Positions 10,086 through 20,220 of a DNA stretch of 64,000 nucleotides are shown in pieces; the first letter of the stretch is position 1, and the number at the start of each line of letters is the position of its first letter. Under the pieces are notes generated by a model, which searched no databases, was not told the origin of the DNA, and saw nothing but the letters and a program-made list of their open reading frames with translations. A program made the translations under genes and the position numbers. Origin of the DNA: Cololabis saira. Lineage: Eukaryota > Chordata > Actinopteri > Beloniformes > Belonidae. The stretch is taken from assembly GCF_033807715.1 (NCBI RefSeq), contig NC_084601.1, forward strand, positions 21,036,129-21,100,128, read 5' to 3'.

Positions 10086-13000
10086 TCACTCCGGCTGGTC
10101 CTCCGGCAGTGTTTCCAGGAACATCTGGATTTCTCTACACCTGTTGTTCCTGCCTCGCTCGCTGATCTTCTTCAGCGCTCGGATGCTGTTCTGCTTGGCG
10201 TGGGACTCCAGACGGATCTCTGCTGTCTTCATGTGGTAGGTGATTGACCTGTCCCAGTCTCGCCGCTCGAAGTTTAAGTATTTGGCGTAGCTGTTGTAGA
10301 CCATCTGCTTGTCTGCAGGTTCCAGGTCCCGCCTCAGCAGCTCCTGGTAAATACGATCTGCCTTCTGTAGGCCCCCGCTTGCTTTTGCATGTATGTTTGC
10401 GAGGTCAAGCTTCTTCCTGAGGGCAGAATCGGGGTAAAGAGGAATCATCTCTTCATACAGGCTGATGGCTCGTTCCATCATGCTTCTAGATGGGTTTGGA
10501 CGGCCGTCCCTGAAGAAAATGATTCTCCATTTGTAGCAGAGTGCGGCGCACCTCTTCAGGTATCGATTATCAGGATGATCCTTTAGGACCTTCTCTGCCA
10601 AATTGATGGCTTGGTCGATGTCGTCCAGCTGTCTGTACACCCTGAGCAGGACCTTGATCCCGCTGTAACTGCTGACAGGATTCAGTATAATCTTTTCCTC
10701 CAGCTCATGAGCTTCATCCTTGACTTTCTCTCCTTTCTTTGCTTTTATGAGCAGCTCCACGGCAGCGAGGTACGAGTCATCTGGATCCTGCTCTCTGGCC
10801 TCTCCCATCTCCTCCCAGATGTCCTGATCCAGGTCTGTGTCACTGTGCTTCTGAGCGCGCACCCTCCCAATCACACGGCTGGTCCGCCAGTGCACCATGT
10901 CCGGCTGCATCTCGATTGCCTTCTGGAAGTAATCTGCAGCCAGCTGCTTCTGGTCTTTGTCAAACTTCATCAGGGTCCAGGCCTTCTCTGCGCAGATCTC
11001 CGGGTGGAGCTCATCCTGGGATGGAGACGGGTGTTCCCTCAGCAGGGCGTCAACCTTTGACAGGTAATCCTGACTCTGTTTGTCTTCTCCCAGAAGGTGG
11101 TGCAGCCAGGCCAGATTCCCGAAATTCACCACCAACCAGGGACCTTCATCCGTGTTCTTCAGCCGTCGGAAGGCTTCAGTGGCCTGGCTGAGGAAACGCC
11201 GGGCCTTTTCTTCATCACCAAGCTTATAGCAGATGAAACCCTGCAGGTTGTAAACATGACCCAGCCAGAGATTTCCCTCGTCGGTGCCGATGTCTTCCAG
11301 CTCGTCCCTGCTACGGATCAGTCTGGAAGGGCTGGAATCCAGGTCCCAGGTGAAGTGGCACTCCAGGCCCTTCAGTCTGGACTCCAACGTGGACGGGCTC
11401 TGAGCAGCACTGAGGGGAAGACATTTAAAAATGTCACACAATCTGATGTAAAACCTCGAACGAAAAATGAAGTAAGGAGCTTCAAAAAGAAGCAAGGTAG
11501 GGACTAAGGAAGGATGGAGGAAACAATGAAGCAAGGATGGATGAATGCAAGGGTGGGAGCTGACCAGAGGTGTCAAGTAACAAAGTACAAATACTTTGTT
11601 ACCTTACTTAAGTAGAAATTTTGGTTATCTATACTTCACTGGAATAATTATTTTTCAGACAACTTTTTACTTTTACTCTTTACATTTTCACACAATTATC
11701 TGTACTTTTTACTCCTTACATTTTAAAAACAGCCTCGTTACTCTATTTCATTTCGGCCTTTAAAAAAAAAAACTATCCAGTTAAATTGCTCCATCCGGAT
11801 AGAGTGAATTTGGTTGTGGTTGTGGCACAGATGTTCTTGTCCAGTTTTGTTCTTACATCCTTTGCCCTCAGATTCCTGCAACTAAACTTGGATGTACATT
11901 CCAATAAAGGTTAGGATAAATTATAACATGCCTCTGAAGTTTGACTTTTTGCACCATTACAATACTTATAGGCAACTAGTCATCATATCTCCTGCTCTCT
12001 GAAACACATGTTAATGCTCAATAGTACACATATATGGTTCTTTAATATATTTGCATTATACTAAGATGCATTCATTTTCAATGGCTTTTGTCCTTAATGG
12101 CTTTTTTCCCCCTTACATTACTTTTACTTTTATACTTTAAGTAGTTTTGAAACCAGTACCTTTATACTTTTACTCGAGTAAAAAACTTGAGATGATACTT
12201 CAACTTCTACAGGAGTATTTTTAAACTCTAGTATCTATACTTCTACCTGAGTAATGAATGTGAATACTTTTGACACCTCTGGAGCTGACCAGAGCACCAC
12301 CAGTGCTGTTTACAGATGTACAATGGCAACTGCATGTTTGTAGGGGAGGGTTTCCTGTCGTCATGACAACAGATGGCAGCATCCAGGATCTACACTGTTC
12401 ATGCACCACAGGGGAGGATTACATTCATTTACTTTGATTAGTTTCATCTGGAAAGACAGGAGTTCAGATCTAACTTCTGATCCCTGTGGAACTGATACTC
12501 AGCAGCCATTTGCCACATTCAAGAACAGCTTAAAGAAATGGCTATTAAGTAAACAGGACTGTAACCATGACCCTCGGTAAAGATGAATTTGTCACCTTGT
12601 CACTTTACTGCATAATAACATCATAGTGTTAATAATGCACTTTGGGCGATGTGTAATCTACAAACTCTTGCACTTTAGCACTTTAACTTTACGGTCACTT
12701 AATTATTGGTCTATCAAGTGTAACATGTTTTATTGTTTAATGATTTTTATCTAGCTCAGTCGTATCTTTTAATGTTGTGTTTTTGTTGGTATGAATGTCA
12801 TATCGTCTCCTTTGTCTGCTGGTGTCCGATTCTGTGTCTGGCATTAATTTGCCGCAGGGACAAATGGTGGAAATTAGCCTCTGGCTACAACCATGCATAT
12901 TTACACTTGTGTCTATGAATATGTACCGTCCCTGTTCAACAAATAAAGTAAATTGAAATTGAAATTGGCTCATCTGGGTTTAAGGGGCGGGTCCTATCGA

Positions 13001-14478
13001 TGGATGAGTTGGTCGGCTCTTATTCTTCACTGTCCGCTCAGATATAATCCTGCTTTAATAAAATACTGTGTTTTACATGTGTTGTAGTTGAATAAAACTT
13101 TTTTTTTCATGGTGTTTTAATAGGCCTCGGCGGTTTTTACACGTGCTCATTAAACGCTGCAAATAAGGATCTTTCAGTGACGCAAATAATTTGTTACCTG
13201 ACAGGTAGCACAGGTTTACACGGCAATGTTATTTTTGCTGTTCACAAATGCTTTTTTCATCATCATTTGGTATTTTAAACTCTGTTTCCTTACATAATAT
13301 TGGGTTTTGTTACCCTTTTAGCTGGCCATAGGCCTACTCCACCTCTGGATCCAGTGGCGTCAATTCAGTGGAAGCTAAGGTATGGCAAGGTTACGAGTCA
13401 CAGAACTTAACTAGAGTATCAATCAACACGTCCAGCAAATACTCATCACAGAAGTCTGCTATGTAGCTTATCCGTGTGGTTAAGAAAATTGGAACTTTTT
13501 CAAATGCAGTCTCGCTCACTGCAAAAACTCAAAATCTTGCCAGGAATATTTGTCTTATTTCTAGTTAAAATGTCTAATTTTTAGTCAAAAAATCTCATTA
13601 CACTTAAAACAAGAGTCATTACCAGAAAAATAACTTGTTATTTGACCATGTTCACTTGTTTCAAGTAAATTTTCACTTGAAATAAGTAGAAAAATCTGCC
13701 AGTGGAACAAGATTTATCTTCTCATTACAAGCAAAACAATCTTTTTCCACTGGCAGATTTTTCTACTTATTTTAAGTGAAAATCTACTTGAAACAGGTGA
13801 AAATGGTTGTTTTTGTGTCTTGTCTTAAATGTAATGAGATTTTTTTTTACTTTTGAGTTTTTGCAGTGTATAATAACTAGTGAAATCGATCATGTTGTTC
13901 TGATTTGCATTTGTAGTTATTCTATATGTATTAAGTAATAGAATAATCAATACAAAGAGACACAGAGTAATTACATAAATGTATTTGAAAAAACAAACAT
14001 TTACATTTAACCCATGAAGCCAAGGTGTGGCGGCTGCCATACCTTGCCATACCCAATTGACGCCCCTGTCTGGATCCATCTGGACAGGTAAAAGTGGTAA
14101 ACGTGTGGATGCTCACCTGTCCCGCCTGTAAACAGGCAGCAAAACTGATCCAGTAACGTCTAATGATCAAATCAAGATATAAAGAATTTAAAACCAGTAT
14201 TTAACTGGAAAAAAATGTTTTGAAACAAGAGGGCGAATTTAAGGGGAATTTAAAAATATCGGATTATTTTTAAGATAATGGCTGAGACAAGAAGGAGATC
14301 AGGAGGGAGGGAATAGGGACAGAAGAAGGGAGGAGACAAGAAATGAGCAAGAAGGAAATAGGAGCATATGAACAATGAAAATATAAAGCACACACGATTA
14401 AATATATAATAAAAGAGAAGAGGAACAAGAAGATGAGAAAAGGGTTCAGAGCGGAGAAAATCCGGATACTCGCCTCAT
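10086..14478 (-). CDS. Interferon-induced protein with tetratricopeptide repeats (IFIT-like), two coding exons
   Basis: Coding parts are exon 1 at 14478-14474 (ATG plus AG) and exon 2 at 11409-10086. Joined in phase they give 442 residues starting MSAAQSPSTLESRL, close to the usual IFIT length. The exon layout, five coding bases and then one big exon, is the IFIT hallmark. The protein is almost all helical TPR-like repeats, for example residues 52-85 (YNLQGFICYKLGDEEKA), 93-127, 138-174, 247-282, 331-366 and 371-405. Known IFITs are cytosolic RNA-binding or scaffold antiviral effectors induced by interferon; that role is inferred from the family. The start fits because the ATG lies just before the splice donor, downstream of an ISRE-like promoter. 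The donor is GC rather than GT (GCGAGT); the acceptor is a normal CAG at 11410-11412. The intron carries several transposon copies. Which IFIT paralogue this is cannot be told. Confidence 0.93.
11565..12281. mobile_element. Non-autonomous hAT element with an intact 8-bp target duplication
   Basis: It begins CAGAGGTGTCAAG and ends with the complementary GACACCTCTG. The subterminal parts are inverted too (AAGTAGAAATTTTGG... against ...CTACCTGAGTAATG). The flanks at 11557-11564 and 12282-12289 both read GAGCTGAC, an exact 8-bp duplication as made by hAT transposases. There is no transposase inside. It sits in the IFIT intron, just upstream of exon 2. Confidence 0.93.
12470..12962 (+). mobile_element. 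LINE 3' end, family 1
   Basis: A peptide-like 'FATFKNSLKKWLLSK' block near 12515-12552 matches LINE protein C-termini. It is followed by a tail with 'ggtggaaattagcctctggct' and then AATAAAG and an AAATTGAAATTG simple tail at 12943. A second copy of the same 3' region is at 25230-25495. Confidence 0.65.
13355..14071. mobile_element. Outer MITE with GTGGCGTCAATT ends, carrying a nested MITE
   Basis: The ends read GTGGCGTCAATTCAG...GGTATGGCAAGG and, inverted, CCATACCTTGCCATACC...AATTGACGCCCC. A second, different fold-back element (13518-13869) sits inside, so this is a nested insertion. Confidence 0.75.
13518..13869. mobile_element. Fold-back MITE with CACTGCAAAAACTC ends, copy 1
   Basis: The termini CACTGCAAAAACTCAAAATC and ...TTTTGAGTTTTTGCAGTG are inverted repeats, and the interior is an imperfect palindrome around 'cagtggaacaag / ttccactggcag'. 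A second copy lies at 18237-18544. No coding sequence. Confidence 0.85.
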
Positions 14479-14705
14479 GATGTGAATGTTTTCAGCAAAT
14501 CAGAAGTCTCCTGTAAGGTTTGATTGGTCGTTTCTTTCCTCTGGATCACAGATGGAGACTCTCCTCTCCGTGGGCTCGTACACGCTTTTAAAGGCGAGCA
14601 CCGAGCTGAGTCACGTCAGACCAACTTAACTTTCACTTCCCAGAAATGAAAACTTAAATCCAGATCAACAACTCAGAGTTAAGTTTCACGATAACCAGGC
14701 ACGCC
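14465..14705 (-). promoter_or_regulatory. IFIT promoter and first exon, active-strand copy
   Basis: Read on the minus strand: an ISRE-like motif GAAATGAAAACT on the plus strand at 14643-14654 (one mismatch to GAAANNGAAACT), an adjacent 'actttcacttcc' and an 'agtttcac' at 14680-14687, then a TATA-like TTTAAAAG at about 14586-14593. A 5' untranslated part of roughly 100 bases follows, ending in the ATG at 14478-14476. ISRE-type motifs bind IRF/ISGF3 factors and fit interferon induction. Confidence 0.8.
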
Positions 14706-14713
14706 CAAGCCAG

Positions 14714-14753
14714 GGACCATAATCATCATCATTAATGATGATGATTATGGTCC
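14714..14753. repeat. Perfect 40-bp palindrome
   Basis: The left arm ggaccataatcatcatcatt is followed at once by its exact reverse complement, with no spacer. It lies in the spacer between the two inverted IFIT promoter copies. Confidence 0.95.
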
Positions 14754-15041
14754 ACCATCATTGATTAACTGAATAATTTGATTTGACAAATCTGTACAAA
14801 TCTGATTAGTATATTTCCGTCATGATTACTTTGTATAAAGATCTGTATGTTAGTTTGCTCTTTTATTTGGTTTGTTCGTTTGCATCATTGTCTGCCTCAA
14901 TCTTGCTGCTTGGTGGAAGTCTCAGCAGTTTTTCCAAGGACTGAAAGTATATTGGTCTCCGAGATGCGTCTGTTTTTATCTCCGCTAGATTACAGTAAAA
15001 CGGTAAAACACAGTTCATTATTTATTACGCAAAGGCTTGGT

Positions 15042-15301
15042 CGTGTCCGGTTAACGTGAAACCTAACTCTGAGTTGTTGAGCAGGATTTAAGTTTTCATT
15101 TGGGAAATGGAAAAGTGTGAAATGGAAGTGAAATTTAAATTGGTCTGACGTGACGTTGCTCGGCTCGGTGCCGCGCCTTTAAAAGCGTGTACGAGCCCAC
15201 GGAGAGGAGAGTCTCTATCTGTGATCCAGAGGAAAGAAACGACCAATCAAACCTTACAGGAGACTTCTGATTTGCTGAAAACATTCAGATCATAAAAGCG
15301 A
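15042..15301 (+). pseudogene. Inverted, decayed second copy of the IFIT promoter and first exon
   Basis: On the plus strand this repeats the minus-strand IFIT promoter nearly base for base: GTGAAAC..CTAACTCTGAGTTGTTG, TTTAAGTTTTCATTT, GGTCTGACGTGAC, CCTTTAAAAGCGTGTACGAG, GATCCAGAGGAAAGAAACG, then CTGAAAACATTCAGATC. The initiator ATGAG of the good copy reads ATAAAA here, and the donor-like GCGAGT reads GCGAGC. No IFIT second exon follows on the plus strand in this window. The promoter elements themselves (TATA-like and GAAA/TTTC motifs) look intact, so it could still start a noncoding transcript. Confidence 0.9.
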
Positions 15302-15599
15302 GCAAGGGCGGATCTGTTGCCACCCTATTTTAATGATACCATGCTCAAAAGCTCTCTATTGCATTGAAATAAGGCATTACATTATAATTTTTTAACTATA
15401 AAATATCATTGTTGCCCTTTAAAATAATGGTCAAAGGCAGACTACCGGTAGCAACTGTGCGCTGAGGACATCGCGCATTAGTCGATGTAACTCATCCAGA
15501 AATGATCAAAATCACCCGCGACATCGCAAGATCGAGAACGGGAACTGCACGAAAAGAAAGCCGACTCAAGCGGGAGTTCGCGAGTTCGAGCCCAGAGAT
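15302..15599. other. Unassigned stretch
   Basis: No gene or repeat recognised between the decayed IFIT promoter copy and the next MITE. Confidence 0.3.
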
Positions 15600-16731
15600 T
15601 ATGGAGGATTTTTTGTGCCAAAATTAAATAAATAAATACATCATTCATTAATTAAAATGGGAATTAAATATATCATTAATTAATTAAATGTGTCATTAAT
15701 TAATTAAAATTATAATGAAATATGTCATTAATTAATTAAAATACAATTCATTTTAAGTAAAAAATATATATTTATTATTTCAGCATTTAATTAATTAATG
15801 ACACATTTAATTAATGATTTCGTGTTGCGTGTGAATTCTGAAATGTAAAACTGCATTTAATTAATTAATGACACATTTAATTAATGATTTTGTGTTGCTG
15901 AATCATGAAATGTAAATGTAAAACTGTCAGTTTCCCTCGTCAAACTCAGTGGGCGGAGCTAACGCAAATCTAGTGGAATCCACTGCTTTGGTCTGAAACT
16001 GGAGGTAGAAGAGGAGCCTTTCTAAACATGACAGCTGTGAGTTGCGTGTTGTAGAGAGTTGCGTGATGCAGCAGCAGGTATCTGCTGTGACGGAGCCGCT
16101 GGAGCCGGAGGAGGAGTTCTGCTCAGAGCTTCTTCAATTAAACTCGCTGCTTCTCTCAGCAGCTCTGGGCAGGATTTTGACATTTTGTACACCTTGCTGT
16201 TTCAACATTTGTGGTTAGAGGACCGAGGTTTCAGTGGTTGCGATAACATTTTGGAGTAGAGTAAACATTTTGGAATAGAGTAAAAATTTTGGAGTAGAGT
16301 TAAAAATTTTGGAGTAGAGTATCCAAACCAACGCAGAGGTGAATAGCGCCACCTAGTGTATCGTAATATGTTCACAACATGGATGTATGGTTCACAAGCC
16401 CTGCAACAATCCATTATGTGGATTCGATTAGCCTTGACTTGATGTGCAGGGCAACCAATGAGGTGTTTGGAATCCGCCCACTGAGTTTGACGAGTGAAAC
16501 TGACAGTTTTACATTTACATTTCATGATTCAGCAACACAAAATCATTAATTAAATGTGTCATTAATTAATTAAATGCAGTTTTTAAATGCATTTTAATTA
16601 ATTAATGACATATTTCATTCTAATTTTCATTAATTAATGACATTTAATTAATTAATGATATATTTCATTCCCATTTTAATTAATTAATGATGTATTTATT
16701 TATTTAATTTTGGCACAAAAAATCCTTCATA
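15600..16731. mobile_element. TTAATTAA-rich fold-back MITE with TATGGAGGATTTTTTGTGCC ends, copy A
   Basis: The left end is TATGGAGGATTTTTTGTGCC and the right end GGCACAAAAAATCCTTCATA. Flanks agagat / agagtt suggest a 6-bp target duplication with one change. The interior has many TTAATTAATTAAA words arranged as inverted repeats, and an inner block (15945-16520) with 'aaactcagtgggcggagc' and its inverted partner. The 107- and 66-codon frames inside are not genes. Copy B is at 22618-23093. Confidence 0.88.
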
Positions 16732-16964
16732 AGAGTTACCCATAACGAGAACGTTTATTTAAGAGTAAAACAAATGAGATGGTAGAAATAAAAGGTTCAT
16801 TCTACACATTTTCTTCCCTAAACTATGTCCAATATGGGATTTATACCTTGTATAAATTCTAAAGGATCTTACTATTTGAGTTTATAACAATGGAATAAGA
16901 GGAAGAAAGTCATAAAATCACTTATAAACATACAATTTTATTGAAATGATAATAACAACAATAG

Positions 16965-17023
<59 letters not shown>

Positions 17024-17575
17024 GTTATTTAGCAGTGTGAGTACAGTGTGTGAGTATTTATAAATACGGGATAAATGATTAGTGAATGGGGGTAGGATTA
17101 AATACGTTTACACTTCTTCCTACTCCTTTTTGCACATGTAAATCAAGATATCAAGTGTTAAAGTATGAAATTCTTTGTTTTGTTGTTTTGTTTTCTTATC
17201 TTCTCTTGAATTGTTGTTTTTTTACATGTACAAAATAAATCAAATCTAATCTAATGATGAATGGATGAATGGAAGATCTAATGACTCCAATTTAATATTA
17301 TTATTGAAAAGTCTCTCATGCTGAGGCCATGTTCAGAACTGACATACTGCATAGGCTACTGTACATACACTGTAGTATACAGTATGAAATGTATACAGGT
17401 CTGATGGCCGTGACTGTAGTGCCCCCTCCAGACAGACCTACACAGTCCTCAACAAGGTGACAGCGTTGTCCTATTTGAGTTTTTTAGTTGGCAGGTACTT
17501 CCTGAAGCCAAATACTGTCTTTTTTATTCTTAACCTTTAAATATTTACATTTTTAACTTCCATTCTATATCTTTT
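16732..17575. other. Unassigned AT-rich stretch with a trinucleotide array
   Basis: It contains an (AAT)n array at 16965-17021 and a LINE-like tail near 17220-17260 (aaataaatcaaatctaatctaatg). No gene is supported. Confidence 0.4.
16965..17021. repeat. (AAT)n microsatellite
   Basis: About 19 uninterrupted trinucleotide units. Confidence 0.95.
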
Positions 17576-17849
17576 AGTGGTGCCTGTTCCGCCTTTCAGA
17601 AATAGAAATAAGGGACGCCCAAATGTCAGCAGCGCAGGCGCCAAAAAAAGGGACGTCCCCAAAACTTCTAAGCTGCATAGAAATGTATTTATTTTATATG
17701 AAAAAACAAAATGCTTTGATTTAAAGTTTAAAGTGCTCTCAAGCATTGAACTTCCATGACTGTACAGACAGCCAACCATACTAGCAGCTGAACTAGCCTC
17801 CTATGCTACATACTGTATGTCCCCATCAGCCAAGATGTAGAATATAGCT

Positions 17850-18205
17850 ACAGGTGAAAGTCGGGAAATTAGAATATGGTGTAAAAGTTAATTTATTTCA
17901 ATAATTCAACTTAAAAGGTGAAAGTAATATATTACATAGTCTCATTACATGCAAAGCAAGATATTTTAAGCTTTTGATGATTTGAATTGTTTATTGATTT
18001 CATAAAATATTCAAATTTTTTGAGATTTTTTATTTGGGGTTTTCATAAACTGTGAGCCATAATCATCAAAATTATAAAAACTAAAAGCTTGAAATATCTC
18101 ACTTTGCATGTAGTGGGAAATAATATATTTGTTTCGCCTTTAGTTGAATTTACTGAAACGAATAAAGTTTTGCAATAAATTCAAATTTTTCGACCTTCAC
18201 CTGTA
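17850..18205. mobile_element. MITE with ACAGGTGAAAGTCGG ends, copy 1
   Basis: Terminal inverted repeats ACAGGTGAAAGTCGG and TTCGACCTTCACCTGT, with an imperfect palindromic interior. Copy 2 is at 22199-22566 in the other arm of the inverted duplication, so the element was probably present before the duplication. Confidence 0.85.
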
Positions 18206-18236
18206 TATTAAGACAAAGGCAAAGGCAATTTATTTA

Positions 18237-18544
18237 CACTGCAATAACTCAAAATCTTACCAGGAATATTTGTCTTATTTCTAGTTAAAATGTCTCATTT
18301 TTAGTTAAAACATCTCATTACACTTAAAACAAGAGTCATTAACAGAAAAATAACTTATTTGACAATTTTCACCTGTTTCAAGTAAATTTTCACTTGAAAT
18401 AAATAGAAAAATCTGCCAGTGGGACAAGATTTATCTTCTCATTACAAGCAAAAAACATCTTGTTCCACTGGCAGATTTTTCTACTTATTTCAAGTGAAAA
18501 TCTACTTGAAACAGGTGAAAAGTGTTGTTGTTTTTTTTCCAGTG
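18237..18544. mobile_element. CACTGCAA MITE, copy 2 (right end damaged)
   Basis: It starts CACTGCAATAACTCAAAATC and keeps the palindromic 'atctgccagtggg...ttccactggcag' core, but ends in a T-run and CCAGTG rather than a clean inverted end. It is missing from the opposite arm of the inverted duplication. Confidence 0.75.
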
Positions 18545-18639
18545 ATGAGTGACAGACGTGCATGAAACACGGAATAAACGGCGTTCCGTATTGGTTCAAT
18601 ACGGAACGCAACTTTTAATTCCCAATTAAGGCTGATTTA

Positions 18640-18765
18640 TGGTTCCGCGTTACACCAACGCAGAGCCTACGGCGTTGAGTACGCGGCGACGCGGACCGTA
18701 CGCCGTAACCTACGCCGTAGGCTCTGCATCGATTTAACGCAGAACCATAATTCCGGCTTTACGTA
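18640..18765. mobile_element. GC-rich fold-back MITE, copy 2, with TTA target duplication
   Basis: It runs from AGGCTGATTTATGGTTCCGCG to CAGAACCATAATTCCGGCT and is flanked by TTA on both sides. The opposite arm (about 22113-22125) holds the unoccupied site, reading CCCAATTACGGAACAATTCCG with a single TTA. Confidence 0.88.
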
Positions 18766-18975
18766 ACAATTCCGTGTTCCAGGGGACGGGTGTCTCTCCT
18801 GCCCGCAGAGCTGAATGACAGCATGACCCCGCAGTCCTCTGCGCGCTAGTCCGCGGTGAGTGTTTCCCCCGGGGGGTTTGGCTTGGACCGCCTCGGTCTA
18901 TAAAATGGTGAGAATGTCCTGGTTTGTTTGCGTGGAGCAGCCTCGTCCTGACAGGAGAGCCGCTAGCCGGTAGCC
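18766..18975 (+). promoter_or_regulatory. CpG-rich candidate promoter or first exon A of hmbox1
   Basis: This is a GC- and CpG-rich patch with a strong 5' splice site, GTCCGCG|GTGAGTG, at 18856/18857. A very short upstream ATG frame (codons for MTPQSSAR) ends before it. It lies on the plus strand upstream of hmbox1 and has no other gene to serve nearby, so it may be a noncoding first exon. Without transcript data this is inference. Confidence 0.4.
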
Positions 18976-18983
18976 GGCGAGCT

Positions 18984-19383
18984 AATGCCGCGTTCCATTT
19001 GCCCTCGGAAGTGGGGATTTCCTAGTTCCCAGTGGATTTTTCAACTGGAACGCCCCTCGAAGTGGGATTTCCCACTGGGAAAGTGGGAGAGTCTTCACCA
19101 CCCCCGAGTTCACATTCCAAGATGGCTGCCCCGGTTGTAAACAGTAGAAGAGAGCTCTGTAAAAATCCGTAGCACTTCATTCTAGTTTTGGTCACACTAA
19201 ATCAGTCGTATACAAGTATTGTTCGGCATATATATGCTGCTATAGTGTAATTTACATTTTTCATGTGGTATATGCGAACTACAAACTTGTTTACCTACTT
19301 TGTAACTGGAACGCTGATAACTCGGCTGTGACGTCATTCTCAGTTCCGAGTTCCGACTTCCGAGGTAAATGGAACGCAGCATA
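18984..19383. mobile_element. MITE with TGCCGCGTTCCATTTGCC ends
   Basis: The left end ATGCCGCGTTCCATTTGCCC and right end GGTAAATGGAACGCAGCAT are inverted repeats, and inner blocks (ACTTCCGAG/CTCGGAAGT) are also inverted. Non-coding. Confidence 0.85.
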
Positions 19384-19506
19384 AGCTTCACAACGCGAGG
19401 CGACAAACCTCCGCCCGCAGCCACCGAGACGCGTATATACGTCCTTAAATAGTGGTGATTCGAAACATGGCTCTTGTCGGACCTTGACCACAAAGTGTAA
19501 AGCCTG

Positions 19507-19656
19507 AATTATTGGTTCCGCGTTAAATCGACGCAGAGCTACGCCGTAGGGTTACGGCGTAGGGTACGCGGCGACGCGCACCGTACGGTGCCTGTCGCCG
19601 CGTACCCTACGCCGTAAGCTCTGCGTTGGTGTAACGCGGAACCATACATCAGCCTT
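19507..19656. mobile_element. GC-rich fold-back MITE, copy 3, with TAA target duplication
   Basis: It runs from AGCCTGAATTATTGGTTCCG to CGGAACCATACATCAGCCT and is flanked by TAA on each side. The interior is a GC palindrome. TAA plus the TTA seen in copy 2 fit the TWA target preference of PIF/Harbinger transposases. Confidence 0.85.
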
Positions 19657-20220
19657 AAGTTTTTACTGAAGTAGTTAGCCGGGACAAGGTGGTGCTAAGG
19701 ACGCCGGACTTCATACTACCATTTCCGGTGTCCTTCAAAATAAAAGCGCGGCGTCCCCGAAACATGAGGTGTTTTGCGAAAAGAGGGCATTTGTGGCTTG
19801 AAATTTGGCTTCTCGAATTTTTTTACTATGAGTTCTGTAAATTATAGTTTACAGATGTTTTTTTCTTATTTAAATCGGGGACACTTATGAATCAGGTGGT
19901 TCTATCAGCTGATATGAGTTGTAGTCGTACAGCATGTGCTCGATTTAGATTTAGAATAAATAAATAAATAAAATAAAATAATGTTACCATGTCCGAAAAG
20001 GAGTAGAAAGAAGCATGTGCTTATTTAATCCTACCCTTCTCAGTAATTAACAATCCTCAGTTGATTTCAATATCCTGTCTTAACACATAGTCACAAACTA
20101 CTGCATATATTGTGTGGTGATTTTTCTTTCTCTTTTTCAACAATCATTTTAACATAATTTGTTACAGTGAGATTGTCAATATTCATACTATCATATTTAT
20201 TTTAAGATTTTACCCAACAT

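Larger units (their letters stand above)
11410..14473 (-). other. IFIT intron 1 with a GC-AG boundary
   Basis: On the minus strand the intron begins GCGAGT after ATG-AG and ends CTTCCCCTCAG. It is about 3.06 kb long and is mostly made of a hAT non-autonomous element, a LINE tail and two nested MITEs, described separately. The segment at 14180-14460 is purine-rich filler. Confidence 0.85.
17580..18794 (+). repeat. Left arm of a large inverted duplication
   Basis: In order it carries: CCTTTCAGAAATAGAAATAAGG; TTTAAAGTTTAAAGTGC; ACTGTACAGACAGCCAACCAT; the ACAGGTGAAAGTCGG element (17850-18205); CAATACGGAACGCAACTTTT; and GGGACGGGTGTC at 18783-18794. The same blocks occur in reverse order and orientation at 22085-23195. 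This arm additionally holds the CACTGC MITE (18237-18544) and the GC-rich MITE (18640-18765), which the right arm lacks. Confidence 0.88.

Noticed and set aside
10389..11507. Plus-strand frames of 65-149 codons over the IFIT exon
   Set aside because: Antisense shadows of the real minus-strand TPR gene.
16059..16525. Frames of 66 and 107 codons between TTAATTAA blocks
   Set aside because: They lie inside a fold-back MITE whose related copy at 22618-23093 has no such frame conservation.
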